64,000 nucleotides of DNA from Levilactobacillus yonginensis (GTDB lineage Bacteria > Bacillota > Bacilli > Lactobacillales > Lactobacillaceae), in assembly GCF_964065165.1 (NCBI RefSeq), contig NZ_OZ061549.1, forward strand, positions 124,001 through 188,000, in the 5' to 3' direction. A program made the translations under genes and the position numbers. Below, one piece after another: positions 55,201 through 64,000 of this stretch (position 1 is the stretch's first letter; each line of letters begins with the position of its first letter). A model generated the notes under the pieces. The model was not told the DNA's origin. It did not search any database and saw only the letters and a list, made by a program, of their open reading frames with translations.

Positions 55201-58200
55201 CATATGCTGCCGATGCTCAATTTGGTGCAACTCAAGCGGCATCAGCTGCTTCGGTCGCCAATGCGAATATGACGGCTGCTACGATGGCTTTGAATGGCGG
55301 AGATACAGTCTCAGCCAGTTCTTATGTAGCTGTAGCTGATAGTGCCCTAACGGCAGCTTCTTCATACATGGCGATGGCTAGTTCTGCTGCAAGTTCTGCG
55401 ACGGTTGCAGCCTCTGCAGCAACTGCCTTTTCAGGTAATCTGAAGAGCTACGCAAAGACAACTGGGCTTACCGGGTCTACTTGGAATCCAACTGGAAATG
55501 CTCTGACACTTCTTGGATTGCCACTAACGCAAGGTTACACGGTGCAACCGGCTGCCGTAACTTCAACGACACCTGGTTCAACTTTTTCTTTAAGCGGATC
55601 AGCAGTTATTGGGATTATCAATGTCTATGGGCAAAATAGTTCCCATTCTTGGCAAGTTCAGGTTAATGGTAAATGGTATAGCTTACAGGATGCCACAACT
55701 AACTTTGGCCTGCAATTCGATGATACAGATAACACTGATGTGAAGATTGGTGTGTTACCAATCATTATCAGCGAATCCAGTACGCTTAAAGTTACAGTTC
55801 CCGATACTTTCACCGGATCACTACTGTTTCAGATGAATGCAAGCATTAACACCGCTGGTATTTCTTTGAACGGTAGTAATTACATTTCAAGTAATTTATC
55901 TGAAGTCGATGTTTATGACAGTGCCATTAACGCTAACACCATGACACTTTCTGGTGGCGATTACTTACTGAACAAAGAGGTTGAAGGGGTTACCGCAACA
56001 ACTGATCCTGCCAATGCCAATGGGACAATCGCTTGGAAGAGTAGTGATCCTTCACTGGCAAAGGTCAGTGCGGCTGGTTTGGTTACAGCTGCGGACACTG
56101 GTAAAGGTGTTGTCACCATTACTGCAACGTTAACTAACGCTGATGGGTCTACAGTCGTTGCTTCGAAGGATATCACAGTCGGCAATGGTCTTGAAAACAA
56201 GACGGTTGATGCTGGAACTAATCTTGTTTGGACGCCTGAAGGAAATGTTCCTACTGCCAGTGGGGTTACTTACCAATGGTATAAAGGAAGCACTGCTGAT
56301 GGCACTGGTACTAAACTTAATGGTCAAACTGGGACTAGTTTGGATCTCAAGGGTGTTAGTGCCAGTGACGCAGGAGACTACTACCTGCAAGTGAAGACTG
56401 CCAATAACACGGTTTACATTGGTCCAGGTGCTTTGACGGTTAACGCTGCCGAAACATCAGCTGCTTCATCTGCGGCATTAGAAGCTTCTAGCGCAGCCAA
56501 TGCTACTGGAGATTATGCCAGCGTTGCTAGTTCTTACGGTAATTTAGCAAGTAACTATGCACCAAAGAACTCTGCTGCTAGTTCTTACGCAAAGCAAGCT
56601 AGTTCAGCAGCAAGTGCTGCTTTGTCAGCATCTTCTGCAGCCTCAGCGGCATCTTCCGCTGCACAAACCGCTCAGTCGCAGGCTGAATCGGCTGAAGCCA
56701 ATGGAGATAATGACGCTGCTCAGAGTTATGCGTCTACTGCTTCGTCAGCTGCTTCAGATGCTAAAGAAGCACAGAGCAAAGCTTCAAGCGCGGCAGGGGA
56801 TGCTTCTTCCTATGCTAGTTTGGCAGTTGCTGCTGTAGATGACTCAGATTCTGAATCTGCTTCAGCCTCAGAATCCGAATCCTTAAGTGCCAGTGAATCA
56901 GAATCACAAAGTGCTTCCGAATCCGAATCCTTAAGTGCTTCCGAATCCGAATCACAAAGTGCTAGTGAATCAGAATCACAGAGTGCTAGTGAATCCGAAT
57001 CCTTGAGTGCCAGTGAATCAGAATCCCTGAGTGCTTCTGAATCCGAATCCTTGAGTGCCAGTGAATCCGAATCACAGAGTGCTTCCGAATCCGAATCTTT
57101 GAGTGCTAGTGAGTCTGAATCACAAAGTGCTTCTGAATCCGAGTCCTTGAGTGCTAGTGAGTCTGAATCACAGAGTGCTTCTGAATCTGAATCCTTAAGT
57201 GCTTCCGAATCCGAATCCTTGAGCGCCAGTGAATCTGAATCACAGAGTGCTTCCGAATCCGAATCCTTGAGCGCCAGTGAATCTGAATCACAGAGTGCTT
57301 CCGAATCCGAATCCTTAAGTGCCAGTGAATCTGAATCACAAAGTGCTTCCGAATCCGAATCGTTGAGTGCTAGTGAGTCTGAATCACAGAGTGCTTCTGA
57401 ATCAGAATCCTTGAGCGCCAGTGAATCTGAATCACAAAGTGCTTCCGAATCAGAATCATTGAGTGCTAGTGAGTCTGAATCACAGAGTGCTTCTGAATCA
57501 GAATCATTGAGTGCTAGTGAATCCGAATCACAAAGTGCTAGTGAGTCCGAATCCTTAAGTGCTAGTGAATCAGAATCCTTAAGTGCTTCCGAATCCGAAT
57601 CACAAAGTGCTAGTGAATCAGAATCCTTAAGTGCTAGTGAATCCGAATCACAGAGTGCTTCCGAATCCGAATCCTTAAGTGCCAGTGAATCTGAATCACA
57701 AAGTGCTTCCGAATCCGAATCATTGAGTGCTAGTGAGTCTGAATCACAGAGTGCTTCTGAATCAGAATCATTGAGTGCTAGTGAATCCGAATCACAAAGT
57801 GCTAGTGAGTCCGAATCCTTAAGTGCTAGTGAATCAGAATCCTTAAGTGCTTCCGAATCCGAATCACAAAGTGCTAGTGAATCAGAATCCCTGAGTGCTT
57901 CTGAATCAGAATCATTAAGTGCCAGTGAATCCGAATCACAGAGTGCTTCCGAATCCGAATCCTTGAGTGCCAGTGAATCTGAATCACAGAGTGCTTCCGA
58001 ATCTGAATCATTGAGTGCTAGTGAGTCTGAATCACAAAGTGCTTCTGAATCCGAATCACAGAGTGCTAGTGAGTCTGAATCACAGAGTGCTTCTGAATCA
58101 GAATCACAAAGTGCTAGTGAGTCCGAATCATTAAGTGCCAGTGAATCAGAATCACAGAGTGCTTCCGAATCCGAATCATTGAGTGCTAGTGAATCCGAAT

Positions 58201-61200
58201 CACAAAGTGCTAGTGAGTCCGAATCCTTAAGTGCTAGTGAATCAGAATCCTTAAGTGCTTCCGAATCCGAATCACAAAGTGCTAGTGAATCAGAATCCTT
58301 AAGTGCTAGTGAATCCGAATCACAGAGTGCTTCTGAATCTGAATCCTTAAGTGCTTCCGAATCCGAATCACAAAGTGCTAGTGAATCAGAATCCTTAAGT
58401 GCTAGTGAATCCGAATCACAGAGTGCTTCTGAATCCGAATCCTTGAGTGCTAGTGAGTCTGAATCACAGAGTGCTTCTGAATCTGAATCCTTAAGTGCTT
58501 CCGAATCCGAATCCTTAAGTGCTTCCGAATCCGAATCACAAAGTGCTAGTGAATCTGAATCCTTAAGTGCTTCCGAATCCGAATCACAAAGTGCTAGTGA
58601 ATCAGAATCCTTAAGTGCTTCCGAATCAGAATCACAGAGTGCCTCAGAATCAGAATCCTTAAGCGCTAGTGAATCAGAATCACAGAGTGCCTCAGAATCA
58701 GAATCCTTAAGCGCTAGTGAATCCGAATCCCAGAGTGCTTCTGAATCTGAATCCTTAAGTACTTCCGAATCCGAATCACAAAGTGCTAGTGAATCCGAAT
58801 CACAGAGTGCTTCCGAATCAGAATCCTTAAGTGCCAGTGAATCCGAATCACAGAGTGCCTCAGAATCCGAATCCTTGAGTGCCAGTGAATCTGAATCACA
58901 GAGTGCTTCCGAATCCGAATCTTTGAGTGCTAGTGAATCAGAATCACAGAGTGCCTCAGAATCCGAATCCTTGAGTGCTAGTGAATCAGAATCACAGAGT
59001 GCTAGTGAGTCTGAATCACAAAGCTCTTCCGAATCCGAATCCTTGAGTGCCAGTGAGTCTGAATCACAGAGTGCCAGTGAATCCGAATCCTTGAGTGCCA
59101 GTGAATCTGAATCACAAAGTGCTTCCGAATCCGAATCCTTGAGTGCCAGTGAGTCTGAATCACAGAGTGCCAGTGAATCAGAATCACAGAGTGCCTCAGA
59201 ATCCGAATCCTTAAGTGCTAGTGAGTCTGAATCACAAAGTGCTTCTGAATCGGAATCCTTGAGTGCCAGTGAATCAGAATCACAGAGTGCCTCAGAATCC
59301 GAATCCTTAAGTGCTAGTGAATCAGAATCACAAAGTGCTTCCGAATCCGAATCCTTAAGTGCTAGTGAATCAGAATCACAAAGTGCTTCCGAATCTGAAT
59401 CATTGAGTGCTAGTGAGTCTGAATCCCAGAGTGCTTCTGAATCCGAATCATTGAGTGCTAGTGAATCCGAATCACAGAGTGCCTCAGAATCCGAATCCTT
59501 AAGTGCTAGTGAGTCTGAATCACAAAGTGCTTCCGAATCCGAATCATTGAGTGCTAGTGAGTCTGAATCACAAAGTGCTTCTGAATCCGAATCCTTGAGT
59601 GCCAGTGAGTCTGAATCCCAGAGTGCCAGTGAATCCGAATCCTTGAGTGCCAGTGAATCTGAATCACAAAGTGCTTCCGAATCCGAATCCTTGAGTGCCA
59701 GTGAGTCTGAATCCCAGAGTGCCTCAGAATCCGAATCCTTAAGTGCTAGTGAGTCTGAATCACAAAGTGCTTCCGAATCCGAATCCTTAAGTGCCAGTGA
59801 ATCTGAATCCCAGAGTGCCTCAGAATCCGAATCCTTAAGTGCTAGTGAATCAGAATCACAAAGTGCTTCCGAATCCGAATCCCAGAGTGCCAGTGAATCC
59901 GAATCCTTAAGTGCTAGTGAGTCTGAATCCCAGAGTGCTTCTGAATCCGAATCATTGAGTGCCAGTGAATCAGAATCCCAGAGTGCCTCAGAATCTGAAT
60001 CATTGAGTGCGAGTGAATCAGAATCGCAAAGTGCTTCCGAATCCGAATCATTGAGTGCTAGTGAGTCTGAATCACAAAGTGCTTCTGAATCCGAATCCTT
60101 AAGTGCCAGTGAATCAGAATCCCAGAGTGCCTCAGAATCTGAATCATTGAGTGCGAGTGAATCAGAATCGCAAAGTGCTAGCGAGTCCGAATCCTTAAGT
60201 GCTAGTGAGTCCGAATCCCAGAGTGCTTCTGAATCAGAATCATTGAGTGCCAGTGAATCAGAATCCCAGAGTGTTTCCGAATCCGAATCATTGAGTGCTA
60301 GTGAGTCCGAATCACAAAGTGCTTCTGAATCCGAATCATTGAGTGCTAGTGAATCAGAATCACAAAGTGCTTCCGAATCCGAATCCTTAAGTGCTAGTGA
60401 ATCCGAATCCCAGAGTGCTTCTGAATCCGAATCATTGAGTGCTAGTGAGTCTGAATCACAAAGTGCTTCTGAATCCGAATCCTTAAGTGCCAGTGAATCA
60501 GAATTCCAGAGTGCCTCAGAATCTGAATCATTGAGTGCGAGTGAATCAGAATCGCAAAGTGCTAGCGAGTCCGAATCCTTAAGTGCTAGTGAGTCCGAAT
60601 CCCAGAGTGCTTCTGAATCAGAATCATTGAGTGCCAGTGAATCAGAATCCCAGAGTGCTTCCGAATCCGAATCATTGAGTGCTAGTGAGTCCGAATCACA
60701 AAGTGCTTCTGAATCCGAATCATTGAGTGCTAGTGAATCAGAATCACAAAGTGCTTCCGAATCCGAATCCTTAAGTGCTAGTGAATCCGAATCCCAGAGT
60801 GCTTCTGAATCCGAATCATTGAGTGCTAGTGAGTCCGAATCACAAAGTGCTTCCGAATCCGAATCATTGAGCGCTAGTGAGTCCGAATCCCAGAGTGCTT
60901 CTGAATCAGAATCATTGAGTGCCAGTGAGTCTGAATCACAAAGTGCTTCCGAGTCCGAATCCTTAAGTGCTAGTGAATCTGAATCCTTAAGTGCTAGTGA
61001 ATCCGAATCACAAAGCGGTTCTGAATCCGAATCACAAAGCGGTTCTGAATCCGAATCACAAAGTGGTTCTGAATCCGAATCACAAAGTGGTTCTGAATCC
61101 GAATCACAAAGCGGTTCTGAGTCTGAATCCGGCGGAGCTGGTGCAGTTGTTGATCCAGGTACGAATGCCGGTTCCGGTGTGAACGCTGGTGGGACTAATA

Positions 61201-61571
61201 GTGGCTCTGGTCAAACCATTCATGGTGGAGACGGTGCTAAGATTAATTCTGGTTCTAAGGGAACAAACTCTCATGGAACAAGCTCTAACGGTCAGAATAC
61301 CGGTGGAAATGCGGGCAGCTCAGAAACTGCGGGGACGTCTGGTAATGGTGTCCAAACTGGCGGTGATGCTGCTAAGGTATCTGCAGCCGGTACCAATGTT
61401 TCAGGAAGCAACTCGAGTTCTACTGGCTTGAATTCTGGTCAGACTACAGGTTCAAATGAATTACCTCAAACTAATGAGGTTGAAGACAGTGAAGCTGTTT
61501 CGGCCTTAGGTGTTCTGCTCGCTGGATTCTTGGGTCTGTTTGGTCTCAAGAGAAAGAAGCGTGACGAATAA
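52234..61571 (+). CDS. Serine-rich repeat surface adhesin, frame-broken at a G5 tract
   Basis: A giant wall-anchored adhesin, about 3,112 residues if the frame were joined. A KxYKxGKxW-like signal ([10 protein letters not shown] with F for Y, then a hydrophobic core to AHAD) and a short Ser-rich stretch are read from GTG 52234 (AAGGAC upstream). The frame is lost at GGGGG (52438-52442); this first frame stops at 52659. The main frame, open from 52428, continues Ser-rich, then Ala/Ser-rich helical sequence, Ig-like segments (about 53,940-54,260; a BIG2-like one about 55,940-56,180; another about 56,190-56,450), about 178 eight-residue SRR units (56,863-61,128), a Gly/Asn/Ser linker, and an LPQTN sortase motif with hydrophobic segment and KRKKRDE tail. 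As written it cannot be made whole; phase variation, a true mutation and a read error are all possible. Such proteins are O-glycosylated, consistent with the glycosyltransferases downstream. Confidence 0.8.
52438..52442 (+). other. G5 homopolymer at the adhesin frame break
   Basis: Upstream frame ends AGT-GGG-GGT-CAT; downstream frame reads GGG-TCA-TCA-GCA. One extra G (or two fewer) joins them as Ser-Gly-Ser-rich sequence. Stops bound the downstream frame at 52425-52427, so the shift lies in or very near this tract, about 68 codons after the start. Confidence 0.8.
56863..61128 (+). repeat. Tandem 24-bp repeats encoding (L/Q)SASESES
   Basis: About 178 tandem units of 8 residues, mostly alternating LSASESES and QSASESES (48-bp higher unit). 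The last five are [12 protein letters not shown] (from about 61,013). Serine occupies every second residue. Units vary in synonymous codons (AGT, TCC, TCT, TCA; GAA throughout), with rare residue changes: LSTSESES near 58,755, QSSSESES near 59,025, QSVSESES near 60,270 and a Ser-to-Phe near 60,505. Confidence 0.95.
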
Positions 61572-61621
61572 AGTCTGAAGTGAGCCCATAATTCTAAGTG
61601 AATTCTGTGTGAACTGAATTA

Positions 61622-61662
61622 AAGAGTCTTGGTATGTAAATACATACCAGGGCTCTTTTTTT
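61622..61662 (+). terminator. Adhesin terminator
   Basis: Near-perfect stem AAGAGTCTTGGTATGTA / TACATACCAGGGCTCTT (61622-61657) with wobbles and T7. Confidence 0.9.
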
Positions 61663-61831
61663 CGTCCATATATTGGCTCAATAATGGGGACTTGTGATTT
61701 TGAAATTATTTTACGAACGGTATATTAATTGCAATGCTTAGTTTCTACAGTAAATTTTATTATAATGTTTATTCTGCTAGAATAACTTAATATTAAAACC
61801 CGTTCTATAGGGTGTTCACGCGGCATATTTG

Positions 61832-61840
61832 TGGTAAAAT
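61832..61840 (+). promoter_or_regulatory. Extended -10 before the first glycosyltransferase
   Basis: TGGTAAAAT at 61832-61840, about 100 bp before the gene; no strong -35. It implies the glycosyltransferases can be transcribed apart from the adhesin. Confidence 0.5.
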
Positions 61841-61941
61841 TAATTTAGAAATTAAATTTTTTTGCGTGAAATTAAAAGGCATTTATATCCACATTCTCAA
61901 AAGTGTGGCAGCTAAGAACGGAAAAGTGAGATGGGCCATTC

Positions 61942-63441
61942 ATGAATTATTTTGTTGATGCCGATTTAGGAGAAACAATTACTGGAATTGAGCAAGCTGA
62001 ATTTAACCGTCTTGAGTTATTCAAAAAAGCTCAAATTCCGGCAAAGATTATATATATGCACCACAATCCGAAAATTCATATTTTTTTTAAAAAATTCAAA
62101 GTTCAAGATGATGCCTTCTCAATGTATGACTATTTTCAAAAGTCAATTAAGGTGAGTGATCAGGCACCTTTTGATTGGCCGTCGTACTGGCAAGACACCT
62201 GTAAATATAGTTTGCAATATAGTGCTGATTATCCGGATATTCGGGTGACTGATGAAACCGGGAAAATCATTATCTACGCTGGGTTCTTGGACAGTACCTA
62301 TACTAAGTTAAACTATCTTAATCGGTTTGATAAGAATCACAACAAAATTCAGACTGACCTTTATGATAGTCGTGGATTTTTAAGCAGTTCAAACTTCTTA
62401 GCTGAAAATGGTCTGGTAAATTCGTCCGTTTACTACGATCCAAGTGGTAAAGTGCAAATCATCCGACAAAATTTAACTAGTGAAAAGAATGCGTATGTGC
62501 GTAATATTACGTTGACTGACTATAACGGACAACAATATTATTTTGCCACTGATGAAGAATTAGAAACTTTTTTCTTAAATGAAATCAACAAAAAGGGCGA
62601 CGTATTCTATTCAGATCGTAGTGAAAACTTTGCCAAGTCTTTTGATATGACTAATTCAGAGCTGAAGATAATTGCTGTCCTCCATAATACACACGTCCGA
62701 AAAGGCCAAGACGTAGTAACCGGAACGATGAAACGGGGGGTGTACGATTATGTGTTAACACATCCTCAACATTTGGTTGGCATAATTTGTTCAACGGAAC
62801 AGCAAAAGAAAGATTTATTAAAGCGATTCGACGACCTTCCACCGGTTACAGTAATTCCAGTTGGTTGTGCCATTCATCATAATGTAAAAACAAAAAAGCG
62901 AAATCTTCATCGAATAATTTGTATGGCTCGATATTCACCTCAAAAACAACTAATGCACCAAGTTAAAGCAGTAGAAAAATTGGTTCCTGAGTTTCCTGAT
63001 ATTGAACTTAATCTGTTTGGTAGTGGAAGTAGGGAAGGGGAACTTAAGGCATATATTTCAGAGCATAACTTGGAAAAAAATGTATTATTGAGAGGTTTTC
63101 AAAAAAACTTAAATGAAGAATATGCCAAGGGTTCATTATTTTTACAGACGAGTACAGAGGAAGGATTTTCTTTGAGTACGATTGAAGCACTTAGTTATAG
63201 TGTTCCGGTGATTGGGTATGACATTAATTACGGCCCTAGTGAAATGATTATTGACGGTAAGAATGGATTTCTGGTTTCGGCTGATGATCAAGACATGCTT
63301 TATAAAAAAATGAGAACGTACCTTAAGAATACTAAACTACAAAAGAAGTTTATGAAAAACTGTCGTTCTTCAATTCAAAAATTTGCACCTGAAAAGGTTC
63401 AGAAAAAATGGATGAAGTTGAATAAGTCGCTGATAAGTTAA
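61942..63441 (+). CDS. GT4 glycosyltransferase (GtfA/TarM/TagE-like)
   Basis: A 499-residue retaining glycosyltransferase. An N-terminal add-on domain (MNYFVDADLGETITGIEQAE; about 1-200, DUF1975-like) precedes a GT-B fold with nucleotide-sugar motifs VLHNTHVRKG, ICMARYSPQKQL and the catalytic EX7E segment EEGFSLSTIEALSYSVPVIGYD (about 410). This architecture is shared by GtfA, which adds the first sugar to serine-rich adhesins, and by teichoic-acid enzymes TagE/TarM. Its place right after a serine-rich adhesin favours protein O-glycosylation. The start is supported by identity with the next gene. Codons are more AT-rich than in the housekeeping genes. Confidence 0.8.
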   Translation: MNYFVDADLGETITGIEQAEFNRLELFKKAQIPAKIIYMHHNPKIHIFFKKFKVQDDAFSMYDYFQKSIKVSDQAPFDWPSYWQDTCKYSLQYSADYPDIRVTDETGKIIIYAGFLDSTYTKLNYLNRFDKNHNKIQTDLYDSRGFLSSSNFLAENGLVNSSVYYDPSGKVQIIRQNLTSEKNAYVRNITLTDYNGQQYYFATDEELETFFLNEINKKGDVFYSDRSENFAKSFDMTNSELKIIAVLHNTHVRKGQDVVTGTMKRGVYDYVLTHPQHLVGIICSTEQQKKDLLKRFDDLPPVTVIPVGCAIHHNVKTKKRNLHRIICMARYSPQKQLMHQVKAVEKLVPEFPDIELNLFGSGSREGELKAYISEHNLEKNVLLRGFQKNLNEEYAKGSLFLQTSTEEGFSLSTIEALSYSVPVIGYDINYGPSEMIIDGKNGFLVSADDQDMLYKKMRTYLKNTKLQKKFMKNCRSSIQKFAPEKVQKKWMKLNKSLIS

Positions 63442-63498
63442 GCGAAACTCAAAAATTAATTTAACTTAATTGAGATTGGAAAGGTAGGAATAATCTAT

Positions 63499-64000
63499 AT
63501 GAATTATTTTGTTGATTCTGATCTTGGCGGCGTTATCACAGGGATAGAGCAGGCAGAATTTAATCGGTTAAAATTGTTTCAAGAAGCCAAGATGCCTGCA
63601 AAAATCGTATATCTAACCTATAAGCCAAGAATGCAGGAATATGCAAAGAAATTTGGGGTACAAGGGCGCAGCTTTTCGATGTATGATTACTTTCAAGATG
63701 CCACTCAGTTTAAAGAAGTTGAGAATTATGATTGGCAATCTTACTGGCAGGATACCTGTCATTATCAGTTACAGTACGTTCCTTCAACTAGAGATATCCG
63801 AGTCAATAAGCCAGATGGTTCCTTATTAATGTATGCCAATTTTGTGGATGAAGATTATACGCAAGTTAATTATATTAATTATTTTGATAAGGATAGACAA
63901 AAAATTCGTCGAGACACTTATGATTGTCGTGGCTTTTTAAGTCGAACAACATTTTTGGAAGAAAAAGATATAACTAATTCGGAAATTTATTTTGATCAGA
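63499..64000 (+). CDS. Second GtfA/TagE-like glycosyltransferase (partial at window end)
   Basis: ATG 63499 opens a frame of 167 codons that runs off the window. Its N-terminus (MNYFVDSDLGGVITGIEQAE) is closely similar to that of the gene upstream, and later segments (FSMYDYFQ, SYWQDTC, YDCRGFLSR) match too. It is a tandem paralogue separated by 57 bp, with AAGGTAGG upstream. The catalytic half is not visible, so it may be an enzyme or a GtfB-like non-catalytic partner. Confidence 0.8.
   Translation, partial: MNYFVDSDLGGVITGIEQAEFNRLKLFQEAKMPAKIVYLTYKPRMQEYAKKFGVQGRSFSMYDYFQDATQFKEVENYDWQSYWQDTCHYQLQYVPSTRDIRVNKPDGSLLMYANFVDEDYTQVNYINYFDKDRQKIRRDTYDCRGFLSRTTFLEEKDITNSEIYFDQ

Noticed and set aside
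57154..59187. Minus-strand open frames in the repeat region
   Set aside because: They are antisense shadows of the 24-bp repeats, with no independent start signals.
56863..61128. CRISPR-like or satellite array
   Set aside because: Repeats are contiguous 24-bp coding units without spacers.
52695..61571. A self-standing gene starting at TTG 52695
   Set aside because: The start has no ribosome site or signal peptide, and the Ser-rich frame is open upstream to 52428, so it is the body of the frame-broken adhesin.

Overview
The window reads as chromosomal DNA from a lactic acid bacterium of the family Lactobacillaceae. The support is the purEKCSQLFMN-D order, the yhaO-yhaN-yhaM, prsA, hit and ecsAB neighbourhood, the ytmP-trmB and coiA-pepF-yjbH-relQ-nadK-rlu blocks, and a surface protein with a KxYKxGKxW-type signal and an LPQTN anchor. 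I cannot fix the species; a Lactiplantibacillus or Levilactobacillus-like organism fits best.

Layout. Bases 1-776: the end of an unknown gene and an Asp/Glu racemase. 1029-9424: an inducible PTS operon (EIIA, EIIB, EIIC of the ascorbate family, transketolase and a full-length Enzyme I without HPr), followed by its likely PRD-type activator. The operon promoter carries four TGCACT hexamers and a cre site over the -35. 9586-12652: two minus-strand housekeeping genes and an IS200/IS605 element whose tnpB is frame-broken next to a perfect 18-bp inverted repeat. 12653-16702: secreted GW-repeat amidase (minus strand), a small DUF2187 protein, tRNA-Gly(CCC) with an odd T loop, and a T-box leader controlling argS.

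16884-26833: a ten-gene purine operon with a PurBox and strong promoter. The usual purH between purN and purD is not there. 26976-35081: argR, a class A PBP, a YlbF-family gene, and the yhaO-yhaN-yhaM nuclease operon. 35195-37151: a cluster of hairpins, one split by a complete 1494-bp IS3-family element with 3-bp target duplication. 37204-46828: prsA, a YhaH-like protein and HIT (minus strand), then ecsA-ecsB-ytmP-trmB, coiA, pepF, and degV (minus strand). 46898-48071: an IS30-family element. 48245-51575: yjbH/spxH (minus strand), then relQ-nadK-rlu.

52234-64000: a surface-glycoprotein locus. A giant serine-rich repeat adhesin (about 3,100 residues if intact, with about 178 copies of an 8-residue unit) is out of frame at a G5 tract just after its signal peptide. 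Two tandem paralogous glycosyltransferases follow, the second cut by the window end. Together they look like an adhesin and its O-glycosylation enzymes, with expression perhaps switched by slippage in the G tract.
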